Shown here piece after piece: positions 44,079-53,703 of a DNA stretch of 64,000 nucleotides (positions are counted from its first letter, which is position 1; each line of letters begins with the position of its first letter). The DNA is from Bordetella parapertussis. GTDB taxonomy: Bacteria > Acidobacteriota > Terriglobia > Bryobacterales > Bryobacteraceae. The stretch is from NCBI GenBank assembly GCA_943328975.2, contig CALQCC020000003.1, forward strand, positions 1 through 64,000. Direction: 5' to 3'. The translations under genes and the position numbers were made by a program. The notes below the pieces were generated by a model. The model was not told the DNA's origin. It saw nothing but the letters and a program-made list of their open reading frames with translations, and did not search any database.

Positions 44079-45758
44079 GTGAAGGTGAAACGTATTCTTG
44101 CCCTGCTGGCACTTTCGGCGTCCGCGATTTTCGCTCAGACGCCGGTGGTGACCGAGATCCTGAACAACTACGGCTTGATCAACCCTGGCACCGTCGCGCA
44201 GGGGGCGATCTTCATCGTCAAGGGATCGAACTTGTCGGACCAGAGGACAACTTTACAGAGCACGCCTTTACAGACTACGTTGGAGGGTGTTCGCATGGTC
44301 ATCACCGTTGGCGCCACTACGACGTTTGCTCCCATGTACTACGCCTTGCCGGAGCAGTTGGCTGGAATCCTGCCGTCGGATACACCCGTCGGCGTGGGCA
44401 CTCTGTCGGTCCGCAACAACGGCAAGAACAGTACTCCGGTGGCGATTAACGTGGTTCGCAGCGCCTTCGGGGTGTTGACCGCGAGCGGCACGGGTACGGG
44501 CAGCGCGCGCGTGCAGGACGCGAGCCAAGGCTACCAGGAACTCACATCCACCCGCGCGACCAATCCTGGAAACGTGCTGGTGTTCTACGGCAGCGGCGTG
44601 GGACCGGTCACGGGAGATGAGACGCTTCCGCAGCAGCAGTCGAACCTGACGAGCATCCCGATTACGGTTACCATCGGCGGTAAGTCGGCGCAGGTGTTCT
44701 ACAGGGGACGGACGGCTTTCCCCGGCTTGGACCAAATCAACGTTCAGGTTCCCGTGCTGGACGCCAGCACCTACGGCTGCAACGTCGCGGTGCTCATCAC
44801 GACGAACAGCGTACAGGCCAACCCCACGACAATTCCGGTGGCGCAGAGCGGTACTACTTGTCCGGCGGCTCCGGTCACTGGCACTGGTCCCGTGAGCGGG
44901 GCCACGCAGCAAGAGATCGATCGTTGGATCGCGGCGGGAACGTTTGCCACCGGGTCCATCAACCTGGGACGCAATACGCTCTATGCCGTCGGGGACGTGC
45001 TTCCTGGCGTCGGGGCCAGCACCACGATTACGAAGAGCGATGTTTTCTCAGTTGGATTTCGGCGCATAGCCGGTGCGGATCTTGCGCGGTACCTGCGCGG
45101 TGACGGCTCCCCCGCTTTGGGATTGTCGCCGGGTGCCTGCGTGGTGCTCAGAAGTACCGACGACCCTTATCCGCTGCTCTCGATTACCGCGCTCGATGCG
45201 GGTTCGTCCATCGTTTCAAATGGTCCCGGCGGCGCGCAGGTGGCCACGCGATCGGTTCCCAAGATCTATAGCGCTCAAATTCCAAACAGCTACGTGATTG
45301 CGGGCCGGTATACCTTCACGGGAACGGGAGGTCCGGATGTCGGCGCATTTACCGGCAGCATGGATATCGCCGGGGAGTTTACGCTCACCAACCCCGACGA
45401 ACTCAAGACCATCACTCGCGCCTCGGGTGCCACAGCCCGGTGGACCGGCGGAGACTCTTCGCAACTGGTCCAGATCTCCGGCACTAGTGTTCTTTTGAAT
45501 TCCGATGGCAGCTTGGGATCCTCGGTCAGCTTCGCGTGTCTGGCAAACGGCTCGGATGGGCGCTTCACGGTTCCCGGCAATATCCTGACGCAGCTTTCGG
45601 CGACGGGCACCTTCGGCGGGGCGGGTCTCAACATTCCCTTGCGCGGAACCTTCTCCGTGGCGATGTTGGGGAAGGGAAGCCGCATCACGGCGACCGGCCT
45701 GGACTATTTCACGGCCAACAATACGTGGACGTGGACGGTGACTTCCGAATACCGCTAG
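44079..45758 (+). CDS. Exported TIGR03437 domain protein
   Basis: 559 residues, GTG start with AAGGAG upstream, signal peptide (VKRILALLALSASAIFAQ). The first 260 residues hold the TIGR03437 (Solibacter uncharacterised C-terminal-type) domain: GAIFIVKGSNLSD, NVLVFYGSGVGPVTGDETLP, VFYRGRTAFPGLDQINVQVP. The second half is a beta-rich region shared with the frameshifted paralogue before it (EIDRWIAAGTFATGSINLGRNT ... ARWTGGDSSQLVQISGTSV). Secreted or surface-bound; no known activity. Confidence 0.85.
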   Translation: MKVKRILALLALSASAIFAQTPVVTEILNNYGLINPGTVAQGAIFIVKGSNLSDQRTTLQSTPLQTTLEGVRMVITVGATTTFAPMYYALPEQLAGILPSDTPVGVGTLSVRNNGKNSTPVAINVVRSAFGVLTASGTGTGSARVQDASQGYQELTSTRATNPGNVLVFYGSGVGPVTGDETLPQQQSNLTSIPITVTIGGKSAQVFYRGRTAFPGLDQINVQVPVLDASTYGCNVAVLITTNSVQANPTTIPVAQSGTTCPAAPVTGTGPVSGATQQEIDRWIAAGTFATGSINLGRNTLYAVGDVLPGVGASTTITKSDVFSVGFRRIAGADLARYLRGDGSPALGLSPGACVVLRSTDDPYPLLSITALDAGSSIVSNGPGGAQVATRSVPKIYSAQIPNSYVIAGRYTFTGTGGPDVGAFTGSMDIAGEFTLTNPDELKTITRASGATARWTGGDSSQLVQISGTSVLLNSDGSLGSSVSFACLANGSDGRFTVPGNILTQLSATGTFGGAGLNIPLRGTFSVAMLGKGSRITATGLDYFTANNTWTWTVTSEYR

Positions 45759-45760
45759 CC

Positions 45761-46255
45761 CTACTTCTTGGGCGGGTATTTGTCGATCGCCTTCTTCACC
45801 ATATCATCCAGCTTGCCGGCGACCTTCGCGGGGTCCTTCTCATCCTCGGTGACGATGGCACGCCAGACTAGTTCGCGCGTGGCGAGCAGGTCGATGGTGA
45901 GGGTGCCTTCGGTGTACTTGGTGCGCACTACGCGGCGTTGACGGCCCAAGCGGCCAGCAGGGATCGCGGTCGCTTCGGTGCGCTGCGCGGAGCCCAGCGT
46001 ATAGCGAACCGCTAAGTCGGCTTGTCCGGTGACTTCGGTCAATTTCTTCGCGATGAGGCGCGCGCGCAGTTCGTTCTCGATCTTCTTCTTCACCAGATCG
46101 TTGTTCAGCGCGGGAGCCTTCGCGTTGATGTCGCCTGCGCCGATGCGGAAGGTTTTGTAGTTTGCGAAGTTGGCGGAATCGTCGAACTCGATGTCCACGT
46201 CCTGAGCCAATACCAACGGGGCGCACAGCAGCGCGAGGGTAAATAAAGTCCTCAT
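45761..46255 (-). CDS. Exported DUF4136 domain protein
   Basis: 164 residues with a signal peptide (MRTLFTLALLCAPLVLA). The DUF4136 pattern is clear: DSANFANYKTFRIG near the start, LVKKKIENELRARLIAKKLTEV, ADLAVRYTLGSA, GTLTIDLLATRELVWRAIV and VAGKLDDMVKKAIDKYPPK at the end. In other bacteria such proteins are often lipoproteins, but no lipobox cysteine is present here. It lies four bases after the U32 gene and may be co-transcribed. Confidence 0.85.
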   Translation of the reverse strand: MRTLFTLALLCAPLVLAQDVDIEFDDSANFANYKTFRIGAGDINAKAPALNNDLVKKKIENELRARLIAKKLTEVTGQADLAVRYTLGSAQRTEATAIPAGRLGRQRRVVRTKYTEGTLTIDLLATRELVWRAIVTEDEKDPAKVAGKLDDMVKKAIDKYPPKK

Positions 46256-46259
46256 GCTC

Positions 46260-48725
46260 TTATTGGAGCACGGTGAAGAGTGCGGAGCTAGCCGGGACGT
46301 ACAGGCTTCCCTCGGTGGTGCCCTCGGGAGCCAGTTGCTTCAGGCGGCGAGCAAGGTCTGCGGGTGTGGATCGCCCCGCGAGGCACTCGGCGAATGCATC
46401 GGTGATCTCAGCGACGCGTTGCGCGGGTTCGTCCACGAACTCCAATCGGAAATGGCGGATGCCTGCCGCGAGCCATTCACTGAGGTGCGCGCTGGCTTCC
46501 TGCGCCTCGGCTCCGAAGACAGTGTTGCGGCAGCCGACGTCGGCGATCACGGCATGGGCTCGGCCTGCGGTGTCGCGTAGGGCGACTTGGTGTTTCTCGC
46601 AAGGTCGGCCACAGTCTTTGTAGCTGGTTCCCGTGGAGAGGAAACGGCAGAAGACGCAATGCTCGGTGTGGAAGACGGGTAGGTGATGATAGGCGACGGC
46701 CTCGATGCGATGGGCTCCTGCGTGGCGCGCGAGCGCTGTGATCTGCGCGGCGTTGAGATCGTGCGTGGGTGTGAGGCGGCGCAGACCGGCGTTGAGTAGC
46801 AGCTCGGCGGAGATGGCGTTGGCCGCGTTCAGGCTGAAGTCGCCATCGATGGTGAGGCCGTGCAAAGTGGTCATCAAGCCGGCGGGGCGCACCAGGATCG
46901 GCGTATCGCAACGGCGCAGGAAGTCGGCGATCTTTTCTTCGCCGGGTTTCAGGATCCGGGGGCTCGCCACGCGGGCTTCGATACCGGCGGCCTTCACACG
47001 CTCGACTGACGGCTTAAGGCCGTAGAGGTCCAGGTAGTCCAGTGTGATGCTGGCGGGACGGCATTGCAGCGCCGCCTCGAGTTGTGCCGGAGTGCGGACC
47101 AAGAGATGCAGCTGCGGCGTCGTCGGCGGCTGCTCGGGCTGTGGCGCAGGCCACGTCGGTTGGTGGAGCTCGATCCGCGTGGGGCTCGACTGCAGCGCTT
47201 GCAGTTGCTCTACGGCTTGTCGGCGAAGTTGATTGAGCAGCGATGGCGGCGCGTAGGGACGGCCCCCGATGGTGAGTTGCACCTCTCCGAGTTCGTATTG
47301 CGTATTGCCGAGGCGCCCCAACTGGTCGCGGAGCATTTGCTCGTCTAGGGCCCGGCTCTGTGCCGAGTCCAGAGGTGCCTCGGACGTCACCGTTACTGTA
47401 ATGTCTGGCAGAGTCCAGATCGTGTTGAGCGGTTGTCCCGCATAGGCCATAACGGCGACGTCGACTCGTTGTTTTGCAACCGGGTTGGTCGCGGTTGTGT
47501 ATGGTTTCGCGAGTTTGGCAATGTCCGGATCATCGGTGCGCCACACCAGGTCGCCCGGATGGATGCGAGCTGGATGAATGGCTCCGTTCGCGAAGGCGAG
47601 TTCCACTTGGCCGCGCGCGAGGGGGCGGACCTCATAGATGCGGCCGCCTTCTTCGTGTTCTTGCGGGCTGCGCCAGTCGGCTGCGTCGAAGACGATACCG
47701 TCTCCGGGTTTCACTACTGGGCCGCGAAGTTGGACGGTCACGGATTGGTCCGATACTCGGACGACGGAGCCGATTTCTACGCCTCTGTGGCGGGGGGCGC
47801 GTCCGCGGACGACGGTTTGATGGTTGGTGCCGGTTAGGAACCAGGGGCCGAGGCCTCGGGAATAGACTTGTTCTAGATTGGAGCGCGTGTCCGCTTGCTT
47901 ACGCGCGCGGCTCTGTGTCGGGGCTGCTGCGGCGTTGTCGACGGCTTCTCGGTAGGCGCGGGTGGTGAGCGCTACGTAGTCGGCGTCTTTGTAGCGGCCT
48001 TCGATCTTGATGGCGGAGATGCCGATGCGCACGATTTCCGGGATCTGTTCGATGGCGTAAAGATCGCCGGGGGAAAGCAGGTAGCGCGCGTCCCCGAGCG
48101 GTTCCACTCGGCCGTCGACGATCATGTCGTAGGGCAGACGACAGGCTTGCGCGCACTGGCCTCGATTCGCGCTGCGGCCGCCCCAGGCCTCTGACGAGAA
48201 GCATTGGCCGGAGTAGGAGACGCACAGAGCTCCGTGGCAGAAGATCTCTAGCTCGACGTCGGTCTCTGCGCGGATCGCCGCGATGTTCTCCAGGGACAGT
48301 TCGCGCGCCAGGATCAATCGGTTCACGCCAAGATCCTGGGCGTGGCGGGCTCCGGCGGCATCGGTGATGCTCATTTGCGTGCTGCCGTGGATCTGCAATC
48401 CAGGTGCAATCTCGCGGGCGAGTTTCACTGCCGCCCAATCCTGCACGATGATGGCGTCGGCTCCGGCCGCTGCGATGGCCGCCAAGCCTCGTGCGGCTTC
48501 CTTCAGTTCGTTGTCGAAGATGAGGGTATTGAAGGTGACGTAGCCCTTGACGCCGCGCGTGTGGAGCGTGCGCAGGGCCTCCGGCAGCTCGGCGAGAGTG
48601 AATCCCGATTTCGCCCGGGCGGTGAAGTGGCTCAGACCGAAATAGACGGCGTCGGCCCCGGCCTCAACGGCGGCGCGGAGTTGGGGCCAATGGCCTGCGG
48701 GACTCTTGATTTCTGGTTTGCGCAC
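46260..48725 (-). CDS. Large U32-family protein with DUF3656 domain
   Basis: 821 residues, GTG start. The N-terminal U32 barrel is clear (GADAVYFGLSHFTARAKSGF, HGSTQMSITDAAGARHAQDLGVNRLILARELSLENI) with a cysteine cluster (FCHGALCVSYSGQCFSS, NRGQCAQACR). A DUF3656 part follows (LGNTQYELGEVQLTIGGRPYAPPSLLNQLRRQAVEQL), then a second barrel with another cysteine set (HCVFCRFLS, CGRPCEKH). Relatives such as RlhA and TrhP hydroxylate RNA bases, so an RNA-modifying role is more likely than proteolysis; the target is not known. Confidence 0.85.
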   Translation of the reverse strand: MRKPEIKSPAGHWPQLRAAVEAGADAVYFGLSHFTARAKSGFTLAELPEALRTLHTRGVKGYVTFNTLIFDNELKEAARGLAAIAAAGADAIIVQDWAAVKLAREIAPGLQIHGSTQMSITDAAGARHAQDLGVNRLILARELSLENIAAIRAETDVELEIFCHGALCVSYSGQCFSSEAWGGRSANRGQCAQACRLPYDMIVDGRVEPLGDARYLLSPGDLYAIEQIPEIVRIGISAIKIEGRYKDADYVALTTRAYREAVDNAAAAPTQSRARKQADTRSNLEQVYSRGLGPWFLTGTNHQTVVRGRAPRHRGVEIGSVVRVSDQSVTVQLRGPVVKPGDGIVFDAADWRSPQEHEEGGRIYEVRPLARGQVELAFANGAIHPARIHPGDLVWRTDDPDIAKLAKPYTTATNPVAKQRVDVAVMAYAGQPLNTIWTLPDITVTVTSEAPLDSAQSRALDEQMLRDQLGRLGNTQYELGEVQLTIGGRPYAPPSLLNQLRRQAVEQLQALQSSPTRIELHQPTWPAPQPEQPPTTPQLHLLVRTPAQLEAALQCRPASITLDYLDLYGLKPSVERVKAAGIEARVASPRILKPGEEKIADFLRRCDTPILVRPAGLMTTLHGLTIDGDFSLNAANAISAELLLNAGLRRLTPTHDLNAAQITALARHAGAHRIEAVAYHHLPVFHTEHCVFCRFLSTGTSYKDCGRPCEKHQVALRDTAGRAHAVIADVGCRNTVFGAEAQEASAHLSEWLAAGIRHFRLEFVDEPAQRVAEITDAFAECLAGRSTPADLARRLKQLAPEGTTEGSLYVPASSALFTVLQ

Positions 48726-48764
48726 TTGCTTCCTTCATTGTCGCGCGATGGGCAGAGCTCGCGG

Positions 48765-48770
48765 TAAACT
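48765..48770 (+). promoter_or_regulatory. TAAACT -10 element seven bases before a start codon
   Basis: TAAACT ends seven bases before the ATG at 48778, without a ribosome binding site. Confidence 0.35.
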
Positions 48771-48777
48771 TGGACCT

Positions 48778-49062
48778 ATGACTTTCGCCGTCACTATCGA
48801 ATACGGACCCGACAAGACCAAGATCGAGGAGTTCCGTCCGCAGCACCGTGAGTATCTACGGGACCTGATCAGCAAGGATAAGTTGGTGATCGCCGGGCCG
48901 TTTGTCGACAACTCGGGCGGCTTTATTGTCTACAACGTCGAAGACCAAGCGGAAGTGGAATCGATCATCAAGGCCGATCCGTTCTTCAAATGCGGCGTGT
49001 TCCAGACCTGGAAGATTCGCGAATGGCGGATGGTGATGGCGAATCGCGAACTGCTGCCGTAA
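48778..49062 (+). CDS. YCII-family protein
   Basis: 94 residues, a complete YCII-related domain: FAVTIEYGPDKTKIEEFRPQHREYLRDLISKDKLVIAGPFVDNSGGFIVYNVEDQAEVESIIKADPFFKCGVFQTWKIREW. Tyr8, His23 and Asp47 regions match the conserved pocket of the ferredoxin-like fold. The characterised member handles chlorinated substrates, but most have unknown roles. Convergent with the formate dehydrogenase operon. Confidence 0.85.
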   Translation: MTFAVTIEYGPDKTKIEEFRPQHREYLRDLISKDKLVIAGPFVDNSGGFIVYNVEDQAEVESIIKADPFFKCGVFQTWKIREWRMVMANRELLP

Positions 49063-49065
49063 CCG

Positions 49066-49272
49066 CTATTTCAAACGCTTTTCCGCTTCCAGTACAACAT
49101 CCGTCAAGCCGCTGCCACCTTCTGCTACGTAGGCGTGCAGCTGCTTGCGCATGCGCTGTTCCCAAAATTCTTTAAGATGCCTGGCGACCATTTGGATCGC
49201 CTCTTCACGAGTGTAGGCGGAAAAATTCAAGGCGATCTGGTTCGCCATGTGAACCATGTTGTGGGCTTCCAT
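49066..49272 (-). CDS. fdsD: Formate dehydrogenase delta subunit
   Basis: 68 residues matching the small FdsD family: VHMANQIALNFSAYTREEAIQMVARHLKEFWEQRMRKQLHAYV, then a short C-terminal helix (LTDVVLEAEKRL). FdsD is needed for assembly and stability of the soluble NAD-dependent molybdenum formate dehydrogenase. It is the last gene of the fdsGBAD order read on this strand, 53 bases after fdsA, with a strong hairpin in the gap. Confidence 0.85.
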   Translation of the reverse strand: MEAHNMVHMANQIALNFSAYTREEAIQMVARHLKEFWEQRMRKQLHAYVAEGGSGLTDVVLEAEKRLK

Positions 49273-49281
49273 TTTTTAAGC

Positions 49282-49308
49282 GCGCACGGCGGATAAACTG
49301 CCGTGCGC
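49282..49308. promoter_or_regulatory. Intercistronic hairpin between fdsA and fdsD
   Basis: GCGCACGGC (49282-49290) and GCCGTGCGC (49300-49308) form a perfect 9-bp stem with a nine-base loop. There is no T-run on the fds side, so it is more likely an mRNA stability or processing element than a terminator; it could lower fdsD output relative to fdsA. Confidence 0.5.
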
Positions 49309-49325
49309 TTGCGTTCCTGTTTTCT

Positions 49326-52184
49326 TTAGTCTCCGGCGACCGGTGAGCCGATGCGGGTGGTCAGTACGCGTTTTTCACTGTACTGTTGCTGCCAATCCGA
49401 CACCTTCTTAGCCAGTCTCACTTCGACCGCGGTGACTTTGTATTCGGGGCAACTGGTGGCCCAGTCTGAGAATTCCGTGGTGACGACGTTGGCTCCGCTC
49501 ATCGCATGGTGGAAGGTGGTGTAGACCACTCCCGGTTGCATGCGTTCGGAGACACGCGCGTGAAGCGTGATTTCGCCGGCGCGGCTGGCGATACCAACCA
49601 AATCGCCATCGCGGATACCGCGATGTTCGGCGTCGTGCGGATGGATGTCGAGCTTGTCCTCGGCGTGCCACACGTTGTTTTCGGTGCGACGGGTTTGCGC
49701 TCCCACGTTGTATTGCGAGAGGATACGGCCCGTCGTCAGGATCAGCGGGAACTTTGAAGTGGTGCGTTCGTCGGTGGGGACAAACTCGGTGACGACGAAG
49801 TTACCCTTGCCGCGCACAAACTTATCGATGTGCATGATCGGCGTGCCTTCCGGAGCCGCATCATTGCAGGGCCACTGAACGCTGCCCATCTCTTCGAGTT
49901 TCTGGTAGGAGACCCCGGCGAAGGTCGGCGTCAGGCGCGCGATTTCGTCCATGATCTCGCTCGGATGGTTGTAGTTCATCGGGTAGCCCAGGGCGTTCGA
50001 AAGCGCCATGGTGATCTCCCAATCGGCCATGCCGTTCTTGGGAGCCATTGCCTTGCGGACCGGGCTGATACGACGTTCAGCGTTGGTGAAGGTGCCGTCT
50101 TTTTCGAGGAACGAGCAGCCGGGCAGGAACACATGCGCCCACATCGCAGTTTCGTTCAGGAATAGATCCTGCACCACGACGCATTCCATCGATCCCAAGG
50201 CCGAGTGCACGTGTTTTGTGTTCGGGTCGGACTGTGCAATGTCTTCGCCTTGCACGTACATACCCTTGAAGGTGCCTTCCACGGCGGCGTCGAACATATT
50301 GGGAATACGCAGGCCGGGTTCTTTTTCCAGCTTCACGCCCCAGGCGGATTCGAACAGTTCCCGAGTCGCATCGTCAGAGACGTGGCGATAGCCAGGATAT
50401 TCGTGCGGGAAGCTGCCCATGTCGCAGGCTCCCTGTACGTTGTTCTGACCGCGCAGCGGATTCACGCCGACGCCCATGCGTCCAATCTGGCCGGTCGCCA
50501 TGGCGATGTTGGCCATGCCCATGACCATGGTGGAGCCTTGGCTGTGTTCGGTAACGCCCAGGCCGTAGTAGATCGCGGAGTTCGGACCCTTCGCGTACAA
50601 GCGGGCCGCGCCGCGAACCAATTCCGCCGGAACGCCGGTGATCGATTCCATGGCCTCGGGCGAATTTTTCGGTTGGGCGATAAAGTCGCGCCACTTGTTG
50701 AAGGACGCATCATCGCAGCGATCGGCGATATATTCGTCGGCGAGCAGGCCTTCGGTGACCATGACGTGGGCCAGGGAGTTAATCATGGCGACGTTGGTAC
50801 CGGGGCGGAGCTGCAGGTGATAGTCGGCCTTGATGTGCGCGGATTTGACCAGGTCGATTTCGCGCGGGTCGATGACGATAAGTTTCGCGCCTTCGATCAG
50901 GCGGTGCTTCATGGAAGAAGCGAAAACTGGATGCGCGTCGGTGGGATTCGCGCCGATGACCAACATGACGTCGGTTTCGTGTACCGAATCAAACGTCTGC
51001 GTGCCAGCCGAGGTGCCGAGCGTGGTCTTCAGTCCATAGCCGGTGGGCGAATGGCACACACGAGCGCAGGTGTCGGTGTTGTTGTTGCCGAACGCCGCGC
51101 GGATCAATTTCTGGACCAGGTAGGTCTCTTCGTTGGTGCAACGCGAGGACGTGATGCCGCCGATGGAATCCTTGCCGTACTTGGCCTGGATGCGCTTGAA
51201 CTCGCTGGCTGCGTAGCCGATCGCTTCATCCCAGCTGACTTCTTTCCACGGGTCGGTGATCTTGCTGCGGATCATCGGCTTGGTGATGCGATCCTTATGC
51301 GTGGTGTAGCCCCACGCGAAGCGACCCTTCACGCAAGAGTGACCGTGGTTTGCTCCGCCGTCCTTGTAGGGAACCATGCGGACCACTTCGCTGCCCTGCA
51401 TTTCGGCCTTGAAGCTGCAGCCGACGCCGCAATAAGCGCAGGTGGTGACTACCGTGTGCTCGCCTTGGCCTTTTTCCAGAACCGACTTTTCGATCAACGT
51501 AGCCGTCGGGCAAGCCTGCACGCAGGCGCCGCACGAAACACATTCGGAATCGAGGAAATCCGTGCCGCCGGCCGAAACCATCGAATCAAAACCGCGGCCT
51601 TGAATGGTCAGCGCAAACGTACCCTGCACTTCTTCGCAAGCCCGGACGCAGCGCGAACAGGCGATGCACTTGGACGGCTCGAAGGAGAAATACGGATTCG
51701 AGTTGTCCTTGTCGACGAAGCGCTTGGAGTCCTTCTTGAAGTGGTTGTCGCCGTCGTGGCCGTAGCGCACGTCGCGCAAGCCGACCACGCCCGCCATGTC
51801 CTGCAATTCGCAGTTGCCGTTGGCGCCGCAGGTGAGGCAATCGAGCGGATGGTCAGAGATGTACAGCTCCATCACGCCCTTGCGCAGTTTCGCGAGCTTG
51901 GGCGACTGGGTCTTGACCTTCATCCCAGGTTCCGCCAGCGTGGTGCAAGAAGCGGGCGTGCCGCGACGGCCTTCCACTTCCACCAGGCACAGGCGGCAGG
52001 AGCCGAAGGCATCCATGCTGTCCGTGGCGCAGAGTTTGGGGACTTGTACACCTGCGTCCACAGCGGCGCGCATCAGAGACGTGCCGGCGGGGACCGTGAC
52101 GGGCTTGCCGTCGATTTCCAGAGTTACGAGTTGCTGGCTCTTGCTAGCCGGGGTTCCGTAATCGAGTTCATGAAGCAGTGACAT
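49326..52184 (-). CDS. fdsA: NAD-dependent formate dehydrogenase alpha subunit (molybdenum)
   Basis: 952 residues, normal for FdsA. N-terminal 2Fe-2S domain (CATDSMDAFGSCRLCLVEV ... ASC), the HxxxC-type cluster (DHPLDCLTCGANGNCELQ), two 4Fe-4S motifs (SKCIACSRCVRAC and SECVSCGACVQACP), a further cluster (CAYCGVGC) and the bis-MGD catalytic domain with cysteine, not selenocysteine, as the Mo ligand (DTCARVCHSPTGYG). The ATG at 52184 is chosen for the GGAGG eight bases upstream; it overlaps the end of fdsB by 17 bases. It oxidises formate to CO2, or works in reverse, as part of the cytosolic FdsGBAD complex. Confidence 0.93.
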   Translation of the reverse strand: MSLLHELDYGTPASKSQQLVTLEIDGKPVTVPAGTSLMRAAVDAGVQVPKLCATDSMDAFGSCRLCLVEVEGRRGTPASCTTLAEPGMKVKTQSPKLAKLRKGVMELYISDHPLDCLTCGANGNCELQDMAGVVGLRDVRYGHDGDNHFKKDSKRFVDKDNSNPYFSFEPSKCIACSRCVRACEEVQGTFALTIQGRGFDSMVSAGGTDFLDSECVSCGACVQACPTATLIEKSVLEKGQGEHTVVTTCAYCGVGCSFKAEMQGSEVVRMVPYKDGGANHGHSCVKGRFAWGYTTHKDRITKPMIRSKITDPWKEVSWDEAIGYAASEFKRIQAKYGKDSIGGITSSRCTNEETYLVQKLIRAAFGNNNTDTCARVCHSPTGYGLKTTLGTSAGTQTFDSVHETDVMLVIGANPTDAHPVFASSMKHRLIEGAKLIVIDPREIDLVKSAHIKADYHLQLRPGTNVAMINSLAHVMVTEGLLADEYIADRCDDASFNKWRDFIAQPKNSPEAMESITGVPAELVRGAARLYAKGPNSAIYYGLGVTEHSQGSTMVMGMANIAMATGQIGRMGVGVNPLRGQNNVQGACDMGSFPHEYPGYRHVSDDATRELFESAWGVKLEKEPGLRIPNMFDAAVEGTFKGMYVQGEDIAQSDPNTKHVHSALGSMECVVVQDLFLNETAMWAHVFLPGCSFLEKDGTFTNAERRISPVRKAMAPKNGMADWEITMALSNALGYPMNYNHPSEIMDEIARLTPTFAGVSYQKLEEMGSVQWPCNDAAPEGTPIMHIDKFVRGKGNFVVTEFVPTDERTTSKFPLILTTGRILSQYNVGAQTRRTENNVWHAEDKLDIHPHDAEHRGIRDGDLVGIASRAGEITLHARVSERMQPGVVYTTFHHAMSGANVVTTEFSDWATSCPEYKVTAVEVRLAKKVSDWQQQYSEKRVLTTRIGSPVAGD

Positions 52185-53703
52185 GGAAATCCTCCGGGAA
52201 ATGTTGAACCGCGCTCTGCACAGGGTATGGCGTGAGCCCACCTAATGCGCAAAGCGATCCATCCAACATCACCTCACATAGATCGTTCAGTATTTCGAGA
52301 TTCTTGGACCGGTCTTGATTGGCGATGATCCGGTCAATCACTTCCACGCCGCGCGTGGAACCGATGCGGCAGGGCGTGCACTTGCCGCAGCTTTCGATGG
52401 CGCAGAACTCCATCGCAAAGCGGGCTTGTTTGGCCAAGTCCACCGATTCGTCAAACACAACAATGCCGCCGTGGCCGACAAGGCCCTTCTTGGCAGCGAA
52501 CGCTTCGTAATCGAGCGGGGTGTCGAGCAGCGAGTCGGGGAAATAAGCCCCCAACGGTCCGCCGACCTGCACCGCGCGGAACTTCTTGCCGCTGGCCGTG
52601 CCGCCGCCGAAATTGTAGATCGCGTCGCGCAAGGTGATGCCGAAGGCCTTCTCAACCAATCCGCCGTATTTGATGTTGCCGGCGAGTTGGATGGTCAGCG
52701 TGCCGCGCGAACGGCCCATGCCGAAGTCTTTGTAGTACGCCGCGCCCTTGTCCATCACGATGGGGACAGTGGCAAGTGAAATCACGTTGTTCACCACAGT
52801 CGGCTTGCCGAACAAGCCTTCGATGGCGGGCAGAGGGGGCTTGGGGCGGATCTGGCCGCGCCGGCCTTCCAGGCTTTCGAGCAACGAAGTCTCTTCGCCG
52901 CAGATGTAAGCGCCCGCGCCCATGCGCACTTCGAGGTCAAAGTGTTTGCCGCTGCCGGCCGCATTGGCTCCCAGGTAGCCCTTTTCGTAGCCGATGGCGA
53001 TGGCGCGTTGCAGCGTTTTGAACGCGTGCGGATATTCCGAACGGCAATAAATATAGCCGCTGGTGGCACCGACGGCGAAGCCCGCAATGGTCATGCCTTC
53101 GATCAGCACGAACGGGTCGCCTTCCATGATCATGCGGTCAGCGAACGTGCCGCTGTCGCCTTCGTCGGCGTTACAAACAATATATTTTTGATCCGCAGGA
53201 GCGTTGAGAACCGTCTTCCACTTGATGCCTGTGGGGAAGCCTGCTCCGCCGCGTCCACGCAGGCCGGAGTTCGTTACTTCGTCGACGATCTGCTCGGGCT
53301 TCAACTTCAGCGCGTTCTGCAGGCCTTTGTAGCCATCGCGACTGATGTAGTCCGCCAGCGACAGCGGATCGATGATGCCGCAGCGTGCAAACGTCAGGCG
53401 CTCTTGATTCTTGAGGTACGGAATCTCTTCGGTCAATCCCAAACAGAGAGGGTGGGCTTTGCCGTCCAGGAAACCAGCGTCGAACAGGCTGGCGACCGAA
53501 TCCGGGGTGACCGGCCCGTAGGCCACGCGGCCTTTCGGAGTCTCGACTTCAACCAGCGGTTCCAGCCAGAACATGCCACGCGATCCGTTGCGGACCACTG
53601 TGGCGTCGAGTCGGCGTGAAGTAATTTGTTCAGTGATGGCGCGCGCGACGGCGTCAGCTCCCACGCTGAGAGCGGCCATGTCGCAAGGGACGAAGATCTT
53701 CAT
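52168..53703 (-). CDS. fdsB: NAD-dependent formate dehydrogenase beta subunit (FMN, NAD site)
   Basis: 511 residues. The first 110 are the thioredoxin-like extension typical of FdsB (MKIFVPCDMAALSVGADAVARAI). Then the NuoF-like domain: GLRGRGGAGFPTGIKW (FMN site), NADEGDSGTFADR, YICGEETSLLESLEGRRGQIRPKPP, and the 4Fe-4S motif ESCGKCTPCR. It takes electrons from the alpha subunit and reduces NAD. Its ATG follows the fdsG stop without a gap. Confidence 0.93.
   Translation of the reverse strand: MKIFVPCDMAALSVGADAVARAITEQITSRRLDATVVRNGSRGMFWLEPLVEVETPKGRVAYGPVTPDSVASLFDAGFLDGKAHPLCLGLTEEIPYLKNQERLTFARCGIIDPLSLADYISRDGYKGLQNALKLKPEQIVDEVTNSGLRGRGGAGFPTGIKWKTVLNAPADQKYIVCNADEGDSGTFADRMIMEGDPFVLIEGMTIAGFAVGATSGYIYCRSEYPHAFKTLQRAIAIGYEKGYLGANAAGSGKHFDLEVRMGAGAYICGEETSLLESLEGRRGQIRPKPPLPAIEGLFGKPTVVNNVISLATVPIVMDKGAAYYKDFGMGRSRGTLTIQLAGNIKYGGLVEKAFGITLRDAIYNFGGGTASGKKFRAVQVGGPLGAYFPDSLLDTPLDYEAFAAKKGLVGHGGIVVFDESVDLAKQARFAMEFCAIESCGKCTPCRIGSTRGVEVIDRIIANQDRSKNLEILNDLCEVMLDGSLCALGGLTPYPVQSAVQHFPEDFHVTAS

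Noticed and set aside
50205-52181. A 658-codon open frame antisense to fdsA
   Set aside because: It mirrors the codon pattern of fdsA on the other strand, has low-complexity composition and no recognisable domain, while fdsA is unmistakable.
49326-52184. Selenocysteine in the formate dehydrogenase
   Set aside because: The molybdenum-ligand position reads as cysteine in DTCARVCHSPTG and there is no in-frame TGA in the gene.
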